In this document: positions 44,027 to 52,403 of the stretch, piece by piece | Position numbering within the stretch: the stretch's first letter is position 1 | How the letters are laid out: every line of letters starts with the position of its first letter | NCBI RefSeq assembly: GCF_900239345.1 | Contig: NZ_OESZ01000044.1 | Coordinates: forward strand, 148,257-212,256 | Length of the DNA stretch: 64,000 nt | Direction: 5' to 3' | From: Tenacibaculum dicentrarchi | GTDB lineage: Bacteria > Bacteroidota > Bacteroidia > Flavobacteriales > Flavobacteriaceae | The notes under the pieces: model-generated | What the model was told of the DNA's origin: nothing | Databases searched by the model: none | Seen by the model: the letters and a program-made list of their open reading frames with translations, nothing else | Translations under genes and position numbers: made by a program

Positions 44027-45811
44027 ATGAAAGACTTATTGGGTCAAGCTAAGACATACCTTTGTGTATGTCTTTTGCTTTTAGTAGTAGCCTGCAATCA
44101 AAAATCAGAAAAATATTCTTCAATTACTGAATTTTCTGACACTGTTAAAAAATTATATTTGAGTCATCTTTCTAAAGCTATTGAAAATTTAGATAGCATG
44201 GAATTCAAATCAACAAAAGCACAACAAAAACACTATATTTTAGCTCGGAAATATTTTAAATTATCAGAACCAATTTTAGCTTTTTCTGATAAAGACAATT
44301 ACAAGTCGTTAAATGCGCCAAATATTATTGGGGTTCATGGCGAGGCAAGTAATGATACTCGTATTGTAAATCCGATAGGTTTTCAGGTTATAGAAGAAGC
44401 TGTTTTTGATGAAAATAGCGATTCTTTAGTTTTAAAAAGAGCTATCAATATTACAAGTGCGCGCTTAAAATTAATTCGAAAAAATGCAACATTAAAGTTA
44501 AAAGGATATCACGTAATGTGGTTGTTAAGAGATCAAATTACCAGAATAGCCACTACAGGTATTACAGGTTTTGATTCGCCTGTTTTAAATCAATCATTAG
44601 TAGAGAGTTCATATACTTATCAAACTTTGCTTACTATTATTAAATTTAATGAAAACAAGTTTACTTCAAAAGCATTATTAAATAAATTTGAAGATGCTAT
44701 AAAAAGTGCTCAAAAAGCTTTAAACCATGATTTTGATACTTTTGATAGGTTTAGTTTTATAAAAAATCACACCAATAATCAATTAAAAATACTCCTTGAA
44801 ATTCAAAAAGATTGGAAGGTAAAATATCCTTTTGAAATGGCATTGTCTAACAATATGTCAACGCTTTTTTCTGATAAAACATTAAATATAAATTACTTTT
44901 CTGATCATTTAAGCGATACCACTAAACTTGCCGAAAAAATAGTTTTTGGTAAGCAATTATTTAACGATACATCGCTCTCTAAAAAGTACGATATGGCGTG
45001 TGCAACTTGTCATGTTAAAGAATTGGCTTTTACCGATGGACGAAAAAAATTCAATAAAAATCAAACAAGAAATAGCCCAACTTTAACCTATGCTGCTTAC
45101 CAAAGAAGTTTTTTTATGGATGCCAGAGCAGGTAGTTTAGAAGGGCAGGTTATTGGCGTTGTAAAAAATCATAATGAGTTTAATATGTCGATGGATTCGG
45201 TAGTACAGCGTGTTTTCAAAAATAAAAATTACAAAAATTCACTAGCGACTTTATACGGTAATAAAAGAATCGATTTTAATATACGTCATGCAATTGCATC
45301 TTATATAAGAACCTTGAATACGTTTAATTCTAAATTTGATAAAAATATACGAGAAGAAGAACAAACCTTAACTGCAGATGAAAAAAAAGGCTTTAATTTA
45401 TTTATGGGAAAAGCATTGTGTGCATCGTGTCATTTTCCACCTCTTTTTAATGGAACAGTGCCGCCTAACTACAAAGATACCGAGTTAGAATTTATAGGTG
45501 TTCCAGAGTCCACAGATAGTATTAATCCTAAAATTTCTTCTGATTTAGGAAGATATAATTTGTATAAAACCGCCGAACGTAAACATTTCTTTAAAACACC
45601 AACTGTTAGAAATATAGGTAAAACAGCGCCATATATGCACAATGGCGTTTATAAAACTTTAGATGAGGTGATGGATTTTTATAATAAAGGCGGCGGTGCT
45701 GGTTTAGGTTTTGAGAGTGAATATCAAACCTTGCCTTTCGATAGTTTAAGCTTATCGAAAAAAGAAGTGTCACAAGTAATTGATTTTATGAAAACCTTGA
45801 CAGATCAGTAA
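44027..45811 (+). CDS. Di-heme cytochrome c peroxidase-like lipoprotein with an N-terminal helical domain
   Basis: A 594-residue protein with a lipoprotein signal (LLLLVVACNQK, Cys near residue 24). The C-terminal 300 residues are a CcpA/MauG-type unit with two haem motifs, CATCHVKELAFTDG (near 325) and CASCHFPPLFNG (near 465), and a distal Met-like region (TAPYMHNGVY). The first 270 residues are helical and unlike ordinary peroxidases; fusions of this type with an imelysin-like domain exist in Bacteroidota, so it may bind iron or another substrate. It follows the PhoX-like gene in the same operon. Its terminator lies inside the convergent gene. Confidence 0.85.
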   Translation: MKDLLGQAKTYLCVCLLLLVVACNQKSEKYSSITEFSDTVKKLYLSHLSKAIENLDSMEFKSTKAQQKHYILARKYFKLSEPILAFSDKDNYKSLNAPNIIGVHGEASNDTRIVNPIGFQVIEEAVFDENSDSLVLKRAINITSARLKLIRKNATLKLKGYHVMWLLRDQITRIATTGITGFDSPVLNQSLVESSYTYQTLLTIIKFNENKFTSKALLNKFEDAIKSAQKALNHDFDTFDRFSFIKNHTNNQLKILLEIQKDWKVKYPFEMALSNNMSTLFSDKTLNINYFSDHLSDTTKLAEKIVFGKQLFNDTSLSKKYDMACATCHVKELAFTDGRKKFNKNQTRNSPTLTYAAYQRSFFMDARAGSLEGQVIGVVKNHNEFNMSMDSVVQRVFKNKNYKNSLATLYGNKRIDFNIRHAIASYIRTLNTFNSKFDKNIREEEQTLTADEKKGFNLFMGKALCASCHFPPLFNGTVPPNYKDTELEFIGVPESTDSINPKISSDLGRYNLYKTAERKHFFKTPTVRNIGKTAPYMHNGVYKTLDEVMDFYNKGGGAGLGFESEYQTLPFDSLSLSKKEVSQVIDFMKTLTDQ

Positions 45812-45814
45812 TAT

Positions 45815-46585
45815 TTAAAACAAATATTTTATTAAAATACGAATACTTACAAAGGCAATCAGAATAGCGGTTGCCTTTTTTAATTGCATCGGATTTAGTA
45901 ATTTATGACTACTTCGCTGCCCAATTTGTCCGCCAATAGCTACGCTAATTAATAAAAGACTTGTTAAATTCCAATCAATAGTAAAATTAGTATTTAATGA
46001 TTGTCCAATTAGCCCGGAAATAGAATTTACTAAAATAAAAACACTTGCTGTTGCGGCAATTTTTTTAGGAGTATCCCAATGAGTTAAATGTAATAAAGGC
46101 GCTAAGAAAATACCGCCACCAATTCCTATCATCCCCGAAATAAAACCGATAGCAGCTCCATAACTTGCATTTTTGTAGTTACTTGTTTTATATTGCTTTT
46201 TGTGGTTAGTAGTAGTGTTTGAAAACCACATAATAAGCGAAGCAATAAATAATGTAATTCCTAAAATAATAAAAAATGCCGTTTGATTAATTTTGATAAA
46301 ACCGCCTAAAAAAGCCATCGGAACACTACAAAAAACCAAGGGGCTTATTTTTTTCCAATGTATTAATTTTTCTTTTTGAAAGAATACTACATTGCTAAAT
46401 ACTACCACAATATTACAAAGTAATGAGGTAGCTCTTATTTGTGAATAGGCAATGCCAGTAAGTACTAATACTGCTAAATAACTAGAACCACCTCCAAAAC
46501 CAACAGAAGCGTATAGTATGGCAATCCCAAAAAAAAGCAATAGCAGTTGCCAGTTTAAAAAAAAAGTATCAAGGAGTAGTATCAA
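45815..46585 (-). CDS. TSUP (TauE/SafE) family sulfite/anion exporter
   Basis: The 256-residue protein has eight hydrophobic helices and the duplicated TSUP pattern: GFGGGSSYLAVLVL (residues 29-42) in the first half and GFISGMIGIGGGIFLAPLL (near 146-164) in the second. Members export sulfite, sulfoacetate or related organosulfur anions. It overlaps the stop of the AraC gene upstream by 4 bp (ATGA), indicating an operon and a likely regulator-target pair. The last 25 codons contain the terminator of the convergent operon. Confidence 0.88.
   Translation of the reverse strand: MILLLDTFFLNWQLLLLFFGIAILYASVGFGGGSSYLAVLVLTGIAYSQIRATSLLCNIVVVFSNVVFFQKEKLIHWKKISPLVFCSVPMAFLGGFIKINQTAFFIILGITLFIASLIMWFSNTTTNHKKQYKTSNYKNASYGAAIGFISGMIGIGGGIFLAPLLHLTHWDTPKKIAATASVFILVNSISGLIGQSLNTNFTIDWNLTSLLLISVAIGGQIGQRSSHKLLNPMQLKKATAILIAFVSIRILIKYLF
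45851..45881 (+). terminator. Terminator of the PhoX-peroxidase operon, inside the TSUP gene
   Basis: The arms AAAGGCAA and TTGCCTTT with a 12-base loop and a following T run lie 40 bases after the peroxidase stop, within the 3' coding end of the convergent gene. Confidence 0.65.
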
Positions 46586-47514
46586 TAGTTGTATGCCGTT
46601 ATTTTTGACAAAGATATCTTAAATTGTTGAGGTGTTAGTAGTTCATTCTTTTTAAAAAGGCGATTAAAATAGGTTACATTATTAAAACCTGCTTTATAAG
46701 CAATATCAGAAATGTTTTGGTTAGGGTTTTTCTTGATCAGTTTTTTAGCAAATTTAATTTTTTCAGAATTGATATAATCAATAGGAGTAATGCCTAAAGT
46801 GCTTTTAAATTTCTTGAAAAAATGAGATTTACTCATACAGGCTTTTTCGGCAACTTTGTCTAGCGTTAAATTACTTTTGGTTAAATTTTCTTGAATGTAT
46901 TTAACAGCATAGCTTATACGAGTATCACTAAATTCATCGTTTTCTTTTCTTAAAATAAGTTTGCGTGCTTTACTTTGTAACAAGCGAATAATCAATTCTT
47001 GAATCATCAGATTTAATAAAGCATCTTTTGATTTTGTATCTTTAATAAAAGTATCTGTAATTTTTTTTACAAGAATATCTATTTCGATATTGTTATTTAA
47101 ATGTGCGGCTTTCTTTTTAAAATCCCAATTATTATTTTCTCTTTGAAGAATAGTTTTTTCGTTAAAATTAGAAATGACATCATTTATTTTATTCGGGTCA
47201 ATAACCAACCCTAAACATACCGTTGGATTAAGCTCTGAAGCCTCAGGAAAATCAATACGTACACTATTTTCTTCAGGAATTATTAATGTTTCTCCAGGGA
47301 TAAAAGAGAATGGCATTGTTTTTTCAAAATCCATAATAGCTTTACCTGTTATGATGCTAGCAATAATAGGAGCATCGAAATCTAAAAAAATATTTTTAGT
47401 AACTTTATTGGTTTTAAAAATAGTTAATTCGGCGTAGGGAGAAGTATAAATCGTTTTATTTTCAATAAACGAAGCAAGTTTTCTTGTTTTAAGGTGTTGA
47501 AGAAGGGATTTCAT
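46582..47514 (-). CDS. AraC family transcriptional regulator
   Basis: A 310-residue regulator. The N-terminal part (residues 20-150) is a cupin-like AraC_N sensor (FIPGETLIIPEENSVRIDFP). The C-terminal part has two helix-turn-helix motifs: LDKVAEKACMSKSHFFKKFKST (near 219-240) and ISDIAYKAGFNNVTYFNRLFKK (near 268-289). It overlaps the TSUP gene by 4 bp. A dyad ACAATCGT/ACGATTGT at 47593-47621 lies about 80 bp upstream of its start and may be its operator. Confidence 0.9.
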   Translation of the reverse strand: MKSLLQHLKTRKLASFIENKTIYTSPYAELTIFKTNKVTKNIFLDFDAPIIASIITGKAIMDFEKTMPFSFIPGETLIIPEENSVRIDFPEASELNPTVCLGLVIDPNKINDVISNFNEKTILQRENNNWDFKKKAAHLNNNIEIDILVKKITDTFIKDTKSKDALLNLMIQELIIRLLQSKARKLILRKENDEFSDTRISYAVKYIQENLTKSNLTLDKVAEKACMSKSHFFKKFKSTLGITPIDYINSEKIKFAKKLIKKNPNQNISDIAYKAGFNNVTYFNRLFKKNELLTPQQFKISLSKITAYNY

Positions 47515-48244
47515 AGTGTTTTAAATATTTTTTAAAGAGATTAATGAATATTGTCTAATTTTTTAGAAAGCAGTATTGTTTAAATAATTAATACAATCGT
47601 TCAATTTATAAATACGATTGTTCAAGTATTGTTGTTGCTCTTTGAGTATCTTTGAAAAATTAAATTATTTTGTATCATTGATCTCTTAGGTTAAATTAAT
47701 TAAGGGGGAATTATTTTATGCTGTTAACTTTTCATTTTGTTTATTGAAATTTTAAAGACTAAAGTTCGTTTAATTACTTTATCTTCTGTTTTTGTTATTG
47801 TTATCTTTTTAGTATGAAAATAAAGTTACTGTTAAGAAATTGGTTTTTAAGAATTAGCATACATATTCGTCTTTTTTATCAAAATCAAAAAAATAATAAG
47901 CTTTTAAATGTGTTTTTAAGGTGTTTTTAGAGTTTTTTTAAGTACTACTATTTAAAAATAATAAACACCGCTTAAAACAATATATATAGATGTAATTTTA
48001 TTTTTTTGCTCTCTTTTAAGTTTTTTTAGCTTAATGTCTTATTTTTAGTTAAAAAGAATAAAATTAATGAGCGGTTATATAAAATTCAGTTTACAATAGG
48101 TTTATTAAAAACAATGTCAGGTAAAATTATGCGTTGTATCTTGCGTAAAATTGTACATAACGAATTAGATAATTTAGGCGATGTTTCTATGTTATAAAAT
48201 TCTGAGGTATTGCAAGGATTATTGATAACAGATTGTAGCTAAAC
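47515..48244. other. Gene-free 730-bp spacer
   Basis: This is the longest gene-free stretch between two annotated genes. It holds the dyad at 47593-47621, a -7-like TATCTTTG at 47647-47654, and two very short possible ORFs: 38 codons from 47814 and 27 codons from 48114, neither with family resemblance. The short ORF at 48114 ([12 protein letters not shown]) has more gene-like codons and could be the remnant of a longer gene. I see no RNA gene. Confidence 0.5.
47593..47621. promoter_or_regulatory. Inverted repeat, possible operator of the AraC-TSUP operon
   Basis: ACAATCGT and ACGATTGT form a perfect 8-base dyad with a 13-base centre, about 80 bp before the AraC start. Each half is followed by TTCAA, so a tandem-repeat reading, as AraC proteins prefer, is also possible. 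Confidence 0.4.
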
Positions 48245-48829
48245 ATGAGTATTGTAAATATTAGAACCTATCTAGAAAAATCATTATTAATTAATGATAG
48301 TGATTGGCAATTTTTTACCTCTAGATTAAAACTAAGAAAGGTAAAAAAACGCACAAAACTTTTAAACGTAGGCGAGGTCGAAAATTTTATTTCTTTTATA
48401 GATAAAGGGATTGTTCGTTTTTTTATCCCTAGAAAAGACCAGGATAAAGACAAAGAAATTACTTTCGGTTTTTGTTTTAGTAATGAATTTGTAAGTGCTT
48501 ATGATTCTTTTTTAACACAAGCCCCGTCATTATATGAATTAGAAACCCTTACCGATGTTGAAATGTGGAGTATGTCATACGATGATTTACAAAAGGTTTA
48601 TCAGCAAACAAGTATCGGAAATGCTTTAGGTAGAATTTCGTCAGAGCGCTTATATTTAATAAAATCGAAGCGAGAACAATCGTTATTAAACGAAACAGCC
48701 GAAGAGCGTTATTTGAAATTATTTGATGAACGCCCAGAGCTTATAAAAGCAATTCCATTAAAATATATAGCCTCTTATATTGGTGTTACAGCGCAAGCTT
48801 TAAGTCGTATCAGAAGGCGAATTACTTAA
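48245..48829 (+). CDS. Crp/Fnr family transcriptional regulator
   Basis: A 194-residue protein with a cNMP-binding-like beta barrel in the first 120 residues (LLNVGEVENFISFIDKGIVRFF) and a C-terminal helix-turn-helix (IASYIGVTAQALSRIRRR at the end). Such proteins are common single-domain sensors in Bacteroidota; the ligand is unknown and no Fe-S cysteine set as in Fnr is present. It is followed within 60 bp by the desaturase gene on the same strand, so control of membrane fatty acids is plausible but unproven. Confidence 0.88.
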   Translation: MSIVNIRTYLEKSLLINDSDWQFFTSRLKLRKVKKRTKLLNVGEVENFISFIDKGIVRFFIPRKDQDKDKEITFGFCFSNEFVSAYDSFLTQAPSLYELETLTDVEMWSMSYDDLQKVYQQTSIGNALGRISSERLYLIKSKREQSLLNETAEERYLKLFDERPELIKAIPLKYIASYIGVTAQALSRIRRRIT

Positions 48830-48888
48830 CTTAGGTTCATTTTTTTTGTGCTATAAAAGTAGGTTCTTTGTGTTTTAAACGTACAAGA

Positions 48889-49617
48889 ATGACAATAGTA
48901 ATTTTTATAATTTTTTTATGGTATTCAGGGTTGTTTTTTCAAACCTTTTTTTTACATAGATATGCTGCACATCAGAGTTTTACGATGTCAAAATTTGCAG
49001 AAAAAGTATGTTTTGTACTTACCTGGATTTTTCAAGGATCTAATTATTTGAGCGCTTACGGCTATGGGGTAATGCACCGAATGCACCATGCCTACGCCGA
49101 TACTGAAAAAGACCCACATTCGCCTAAATACGATAGTAATTTATTTAAAATGATGTGGCGTACTAAAAATGTATATCAAGATATTAATAACCAACGAATT
49201 GAAATTCAGGCTAAATTTACTAAAAACGTACCACAATGGAAAAGTTTTGATACTTTTGCAAGTTCTAAATTTTCAAGATTAGTTTGGGCGGCATTGTATG
49301 TGGTCTTTTTTGTTTTTTTTGCAACTGCTTGGTGGCAGTGGTTATTATTACCTGTTGCTTTTTTAATGGCACCAATTCATGGAGTAATTATCAATTGGTT
49401 TGCACATATTTACGGTTATGTAAACTTTAAAGTAAGCGATACTTCTAAAAATTTATTACCTTTTGATTTTTTAATGATGGGCGAGGGCTATCATAATAAT
49501 CATCATGCCCACGGAAGTCGTGCTAATTTTGGTGGTGTAAGATGGCATGAAATTGATGTGACTTATTGCATTATGCTTTTTTTGAGTAAGTTAGGTTTTA
49601 TTAAAATTAAAAATTAA
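48889..49617 (+). CDS. Acyl-CoA / acyl-lipid desaturase
   Basis: I start at the ATG at 48889 (MTIVIFIIFLWYSG); an in-frame ATG at 48868 is the alternative. The 242-residue membrane enzyme has the three histidine boxes of fatty-acid desaturases: HRYAAH (residues 23-28), HRMHH (63-67) and HNNHHAH starting near residue 202, which together hold the two irons. Membrane helices separate them. It is shorter than the usual 300-residue form, mainly at the N-terminus. It introduces a double bond into acyl chains, often in cold adaptation. Its position after a Crp/Fnr regulator suggests local control. Confidence 0.87.
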   Translation: MTIVIFIIFLWYSGLFFQTFFLHRYAAHQSFTMSKFAEKVCFVLTWIFQGSNYLSAYGYGVMHRMHHAYADTEKDPHSPKYDSNLFKMMWRTKNVYQDINNQRIEIQAKFTKNVPQWKSFDTFASSKFSRLVWAALYVVFFVFFATAWWQWLLLPVAFLMAPIHGVIINWFAHIYGYVNFKVSDTSKNLLPFDFLMMGEGYHNNHHAHGSRANFGGVRWHEIDVTYCIMLFLSKLGFIKIKN

Positions 49618-49649
49618 TTTGAGAATAAGCTGAAAGTAATTCAAAAGAT

Positions 49650-49687
49650 AACAGCGCCTTTTTTTAGTTAAAAAGGCGCTGTTTTTT
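49650..49687. terminator. Terminator between the desaturase gene and manC
   Basis: The arms AACAGCGCCTTTTT and AAAAAGGCGCTGTT with a six-base loop lie between convergent genes and end in T on both strands. Confidence 0.85.
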
Positions 49688-50768
49688 AGTTTAATTTTGA
49701 AAACTCGGTAGTTGCTAATGCGCTAATTTGCTTAATGTCTTGTTCATCTTTTTTAGGGCAAATTAAAATAGTATCCTCTTTTTCGACTATAATAAAATCG
49801 TTTAGCCCTTGAATGATTATTTTTTTACCATTTTCTGTGCTAACCATATTTCCATTTGCATCTCTAAAAATAGCATTTGCACCTACAACAGCATTTTGCT
49901 GAGTATCTTTATTTAATTTTTGATATAATGAACCCCAAGTCCCGAGGTCATTCCAACCAACATTAATGGGTAATACATATACATTATCTGAACGCTCCAT
50001 TATGCCGTAATCAATCGAAATATTTTCACATTTTTCATAATTTTTTTTGATAAAACTAGCTTCTAAATTAGTATTATAAATATTATTATCAGTATTTAAA
50101 ATAGCAAACATTTCAGGTAAATGATCTTTAAAAGCTTTTAAAATACTCTTAGCCGACCAAACAAAAATTCCCGCATTCCATAAAAAATCACCATTTTTTA
50201 AAAATTCTTTTGCAGTTTCTAAATTGGGTTTTTCGGTAAATTTTTTTACTTTTTTAATGGTTGAATCTTCTACAGAATTTTCTTCAAACTTAATATAACC
50301 ATAGCCTGTGTTTGGGGCATTGGGCTGAATACCAAGGGTCATTAAAATATCATTTTTTTCAGATACTTCAAAGCTTGTTTTTATGTTATTTAAAAATTCA
50401 ATTTCATCTTCAATCCAATGATCGGAAGGTGCAATTAATAGTACCGCATCAGGGTTTTGAGCGTATGTTTTTAAAGCTGAATACAAAATACACGGTGCGG
50501 TATTTCGCATTGTAGGCTCTAATAATAATTGCCGTTTGCTAGTTTTTGATAATTGTTTTAAAACTAATTCTTCGTAATGTTCATTGGTTGAAATTAAAAT
50601 ATTTTCGGCAGGAATTAATTGATTAATTCGATTAAAAGTACGTTGAATTAACGATTCACCAGTACCTAACATATCATGAAATTGCTTCGGATATTCTTGT
50701 GTACTTACAGGCCAAAACCGAGAACCGACACCACCTGCCATAATTACTGCGTAATAATTGTTATTCAT
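49686..50768 (-). CDS. manC: Mannose-1-phosphate guanylyltransferase
   Basis: A 360-residue nucleotidyltransferase making GDP-mannose for glycans. The start MAGGVGSRFWP (residues 10-20) with Lys at YPKQF is the nucleotide-binding signature, and further motifs are LIAPSDHWI (near 106-114), FTEKPN (near 170) and NDLGTWGSLY (near 270). It ends after this domain, without the second isomerase domain of longer ManC/AlgA proteins. It follows the SprT-like gene on the same strand by 20 bp. Confidence 0.92.
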   Translation of the reverse strand: MNNNYYAVIMAGGVGSRFWPVSTQEYPKQFHDMLGTGESLIQRTFNRINQLIPAENILISTNEHYEELVLKQLSKTSKRQLLLEPTMRNTAPCILYSALKTYAQNPDAVLLIAPSDHWIEDEIEFLNNIKTSFEVSEKNDILMTLGIQPNAPNTGYGYIKFEENSVEDSTIKKVKKFTEKPNLETAKEFLKNGDFLWNAGIFVWSAKSILKAFKDHLPEMFAILNTDNNIYNTNLEASFIKKNYEKCENISIDYGIMERSDNVYVLPINVGWNDLGTWGSLYQKLNKDTQQNAVVGANAIFRDANGNMVSTENGKKIIIQGLNDFIIVEKEDTILICPKKDEQDIKQISALATTEFSKLN

Positions 50769-50788
50769 AAGCTGTTAATTTTTTAATG

Positions 50789-51376
50789 TCAGAGGTTTAT
50801 AACTTCTGCATTTTGATTAAAAAGATAGACTCGTTTATTTGTTAAATTTAAGCATTCGTAACGTGTTTTTCGCTTATTTCCTTTTTTATATAAGGTATTT
50901 TTAAATTGAAAAGTACTTTCTTTCGGAATTTCAAAAATAAATTTTTTACCAGTTTCAGCTTTTCCATCTCTTAAAGCTAGCGATAAATGAACATCGGAAT
51001 CGGTACTTGCCTTCGGGTTTTTAAGATAATTAGCCAAGTAAGGAAGTATTTTCTTCGGATAAATAGCAGGATACAAAAAAGGTAACATTAAATGTTGAAA
51101 GATAGTTTTCCATTCTTTGCCGTGAGGCTGTACCTGTCCAAATTTTTTATGCGTAATATGATGTGCAATTTCATGAATTAAAGTTAATAAAAACTGATGT
51201 TTATTTAAATTATTATTAACAGTTATTTGTGTTTCTCCGTTCGAAAAAGTTCTAAAATCACCGTGTTTACTTTGTCGCTGATTTACAATTTTTAGATTGA
51301 TTTTATGTTCGTTAATTAAATACTCAACTAACGGAACCGCTTTTTCGGGAATATATTTAAGGAGTATGTTTTTAAT
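50789..51376 (-). CDS. SprT-like zinc metalloprotease, no canonical start codon
   Basis: The open frame encodes about 195 residues. The key motif HEIAHHITHKKFG, a zinc-metalloprotease HExxH, lies in sequence upstream of the first ATG (51088), which would remove the active site and leave only MLPFLYPAIYP onward. Upstream coding quality continues (KYIPEKAVPLVEYLINEHKI) back to an in-frame TAG near 51410, but no ATG, GTG or TTG occurs in between. The most natural start is ATT at 51374-51376 (IKNILLKYIP), which overlaps the stop of the gene before it. ATT is a known start only for a few genes such as infC. SprT proteins act in DNA-protein cross-link repair in relatives. Confidence 0.7.
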   Translation of the reverse strand: MKNILLKYIPEKAVPLVEYLINEHKINLKIVNQRQSKHGDFRTFSNGETQITVNNNLNKHQFLLTLIHEIAHHITHKKFGQVQPHGKEWKTIFQHLMLPFLYPAIYPKKILPYLANYLKNPKASTDSDVHLSLALRDGKAETGKKFIFEIPKESTFQFKNTLYKKGNKRKTRYECLNLTNKRVYLFNQNAEVINL

Positions 51377-51677
51377 GATTAGTGTTTTGAGAATTATAAT
51401 TATTAACCGCTATTATACCCCATATAATTTGTATTATCCAAATTACAGAAAAACCAAATATCAAAATAAATAATCCTAAAAAACCTAAGAAAAGTGTACT
51501 AATAGTTGTTATAATTGCAAGGAAAATATTAAAAATTAACATAACAATAAATCCTGTATTTGTTGAATATAACAGCCCTAATGGACCTAGAAAAATTGTT
51601 AGTAATAAAGAAATCCCTACGCTTTTTTGATTGCTATTTACAGTGATGTTTTTATTTTCTACTTGAAGGCTATTCAT
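51372..51677 (-). CDS. Small membrane protein
   Basis: The 101-residue product has a short hydrophilic start (MNSLQVENKNITVNSNQKS) followed by two or three hydrophobic helices (residues 22-90) with the GPLGLLYS turn seen in TM2-like proteins. No family is certain. It is directly coupled to the SprT-like gene, overlapping its proposed start by five bases. Confidence 0.6.
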   Translation of the reverse strand: MNSLQVENKNITVNSNQKSVGISLLLTIFLGPLGLLYSTNTGFIVMLIFNIFLAIITTISTLFLGFLGLFILIFGFSVIWIIQIIWGIIAVNNYNSQNTNH

Positions 51678-51719
51678 AATTTTTATATCAAATTAATTTT
51701 TATGCTTTTTTGAAATGTT

Positions 51720-52403
51720 TTATGGATTAGAGCTAGAAACCTGTAATACTTGTCCGTTGTAATATTTACTTCCTGTTAATGAGAAATCAAAAATATAGTC
51801 AGCCATTTCTTTTGCCGATAAAGGTGCAATATAACCAGGGAAAGCCTCTTCAAGCATTTCTGTTTGTACAGCTCCTAAAGCTAAAACATTAAAGGCTATT
51901 TGTTGTTCTTTATATTCTTCCGCTAATAATTCTGACAAGGTAATTACCGCACCTTTTGCCGAGCTATATGCCGCCAAACCTGCAAATTTCAAACTTCCTT
52001 GAACTCCACCCATTGAGCTAATGGTAACAACATGACTTCCTTTTTTCATAAACGGAATCAGTTGTTTTGTTATTTCGGCAACTGCAAAAACATTCACCTT
52101 ATAAACTTCTTCAAAATCGGAAGTTGTTAATTCGGTAAAAGGTTTGTTGATTAATTTACCAGCATTATTGATTAAAATATCAACATTATTCCATTGTTTT
52201 TTAATAAAATCAGTGGCTTTTTTTAAATCATCATTATTTGATAAATCAACCGATAAAGCTGTGATGTTTTTATGATTTACAAGCTCTAAAGGTTTTGTGT
52301 TTCTTGATAATGCTAATACGTTGTGTCCTTGGTTTGCAAATTTTTGTGCCAACTCAAAACCAATCCCTCGGCTAGTTCCTGTAATTACTATGTTTTTACT
52401 CAT
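51720..52403 (-). CDS. Short-chain dehydrogenase/reductase
   Basis: A 227-residue SDR. The NAD(P)-binding motif TGTSRGIG is at residues 7-14, NNAG at 79-82, and the catalytic Ser (SSMGG, near 128) and YSSAK (near 145-149) are present, so it should be active. The substrate is unknown. Its start overlaps the end of the upstream lipoprotein gene by 8 bp, suggesting co-translation. Confidence 0.88.
   Translation of the reverse strand: MSKNIVITGTSRGIGFELAQKFANQGHNVLALSRNTKPLELVNHKNITALSVDLSNNDDLKKATDFIKKQWNNVDILINNAGKLINKPFTELTTSDFEEVYKVNVFAVAEITKQLIPFMKKGSHVVTISSMGGVQGSLKFAGLAAYSSAKGAVITLSELLAEEYKEQQIAFNVLALGAVQTEMLEEAFPGYIAPLSAKEMADYIFDFSLTGSKYYNGQVLQVSSSNP

Noticed and set aside
47814..47930. 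38-codon ORF (MKIKLLLRNWFLR...) in the 730-bp spacer
   Set aside because: Short, AT-driven, without ribosome-binding or family support; could be real but cannot be supported.
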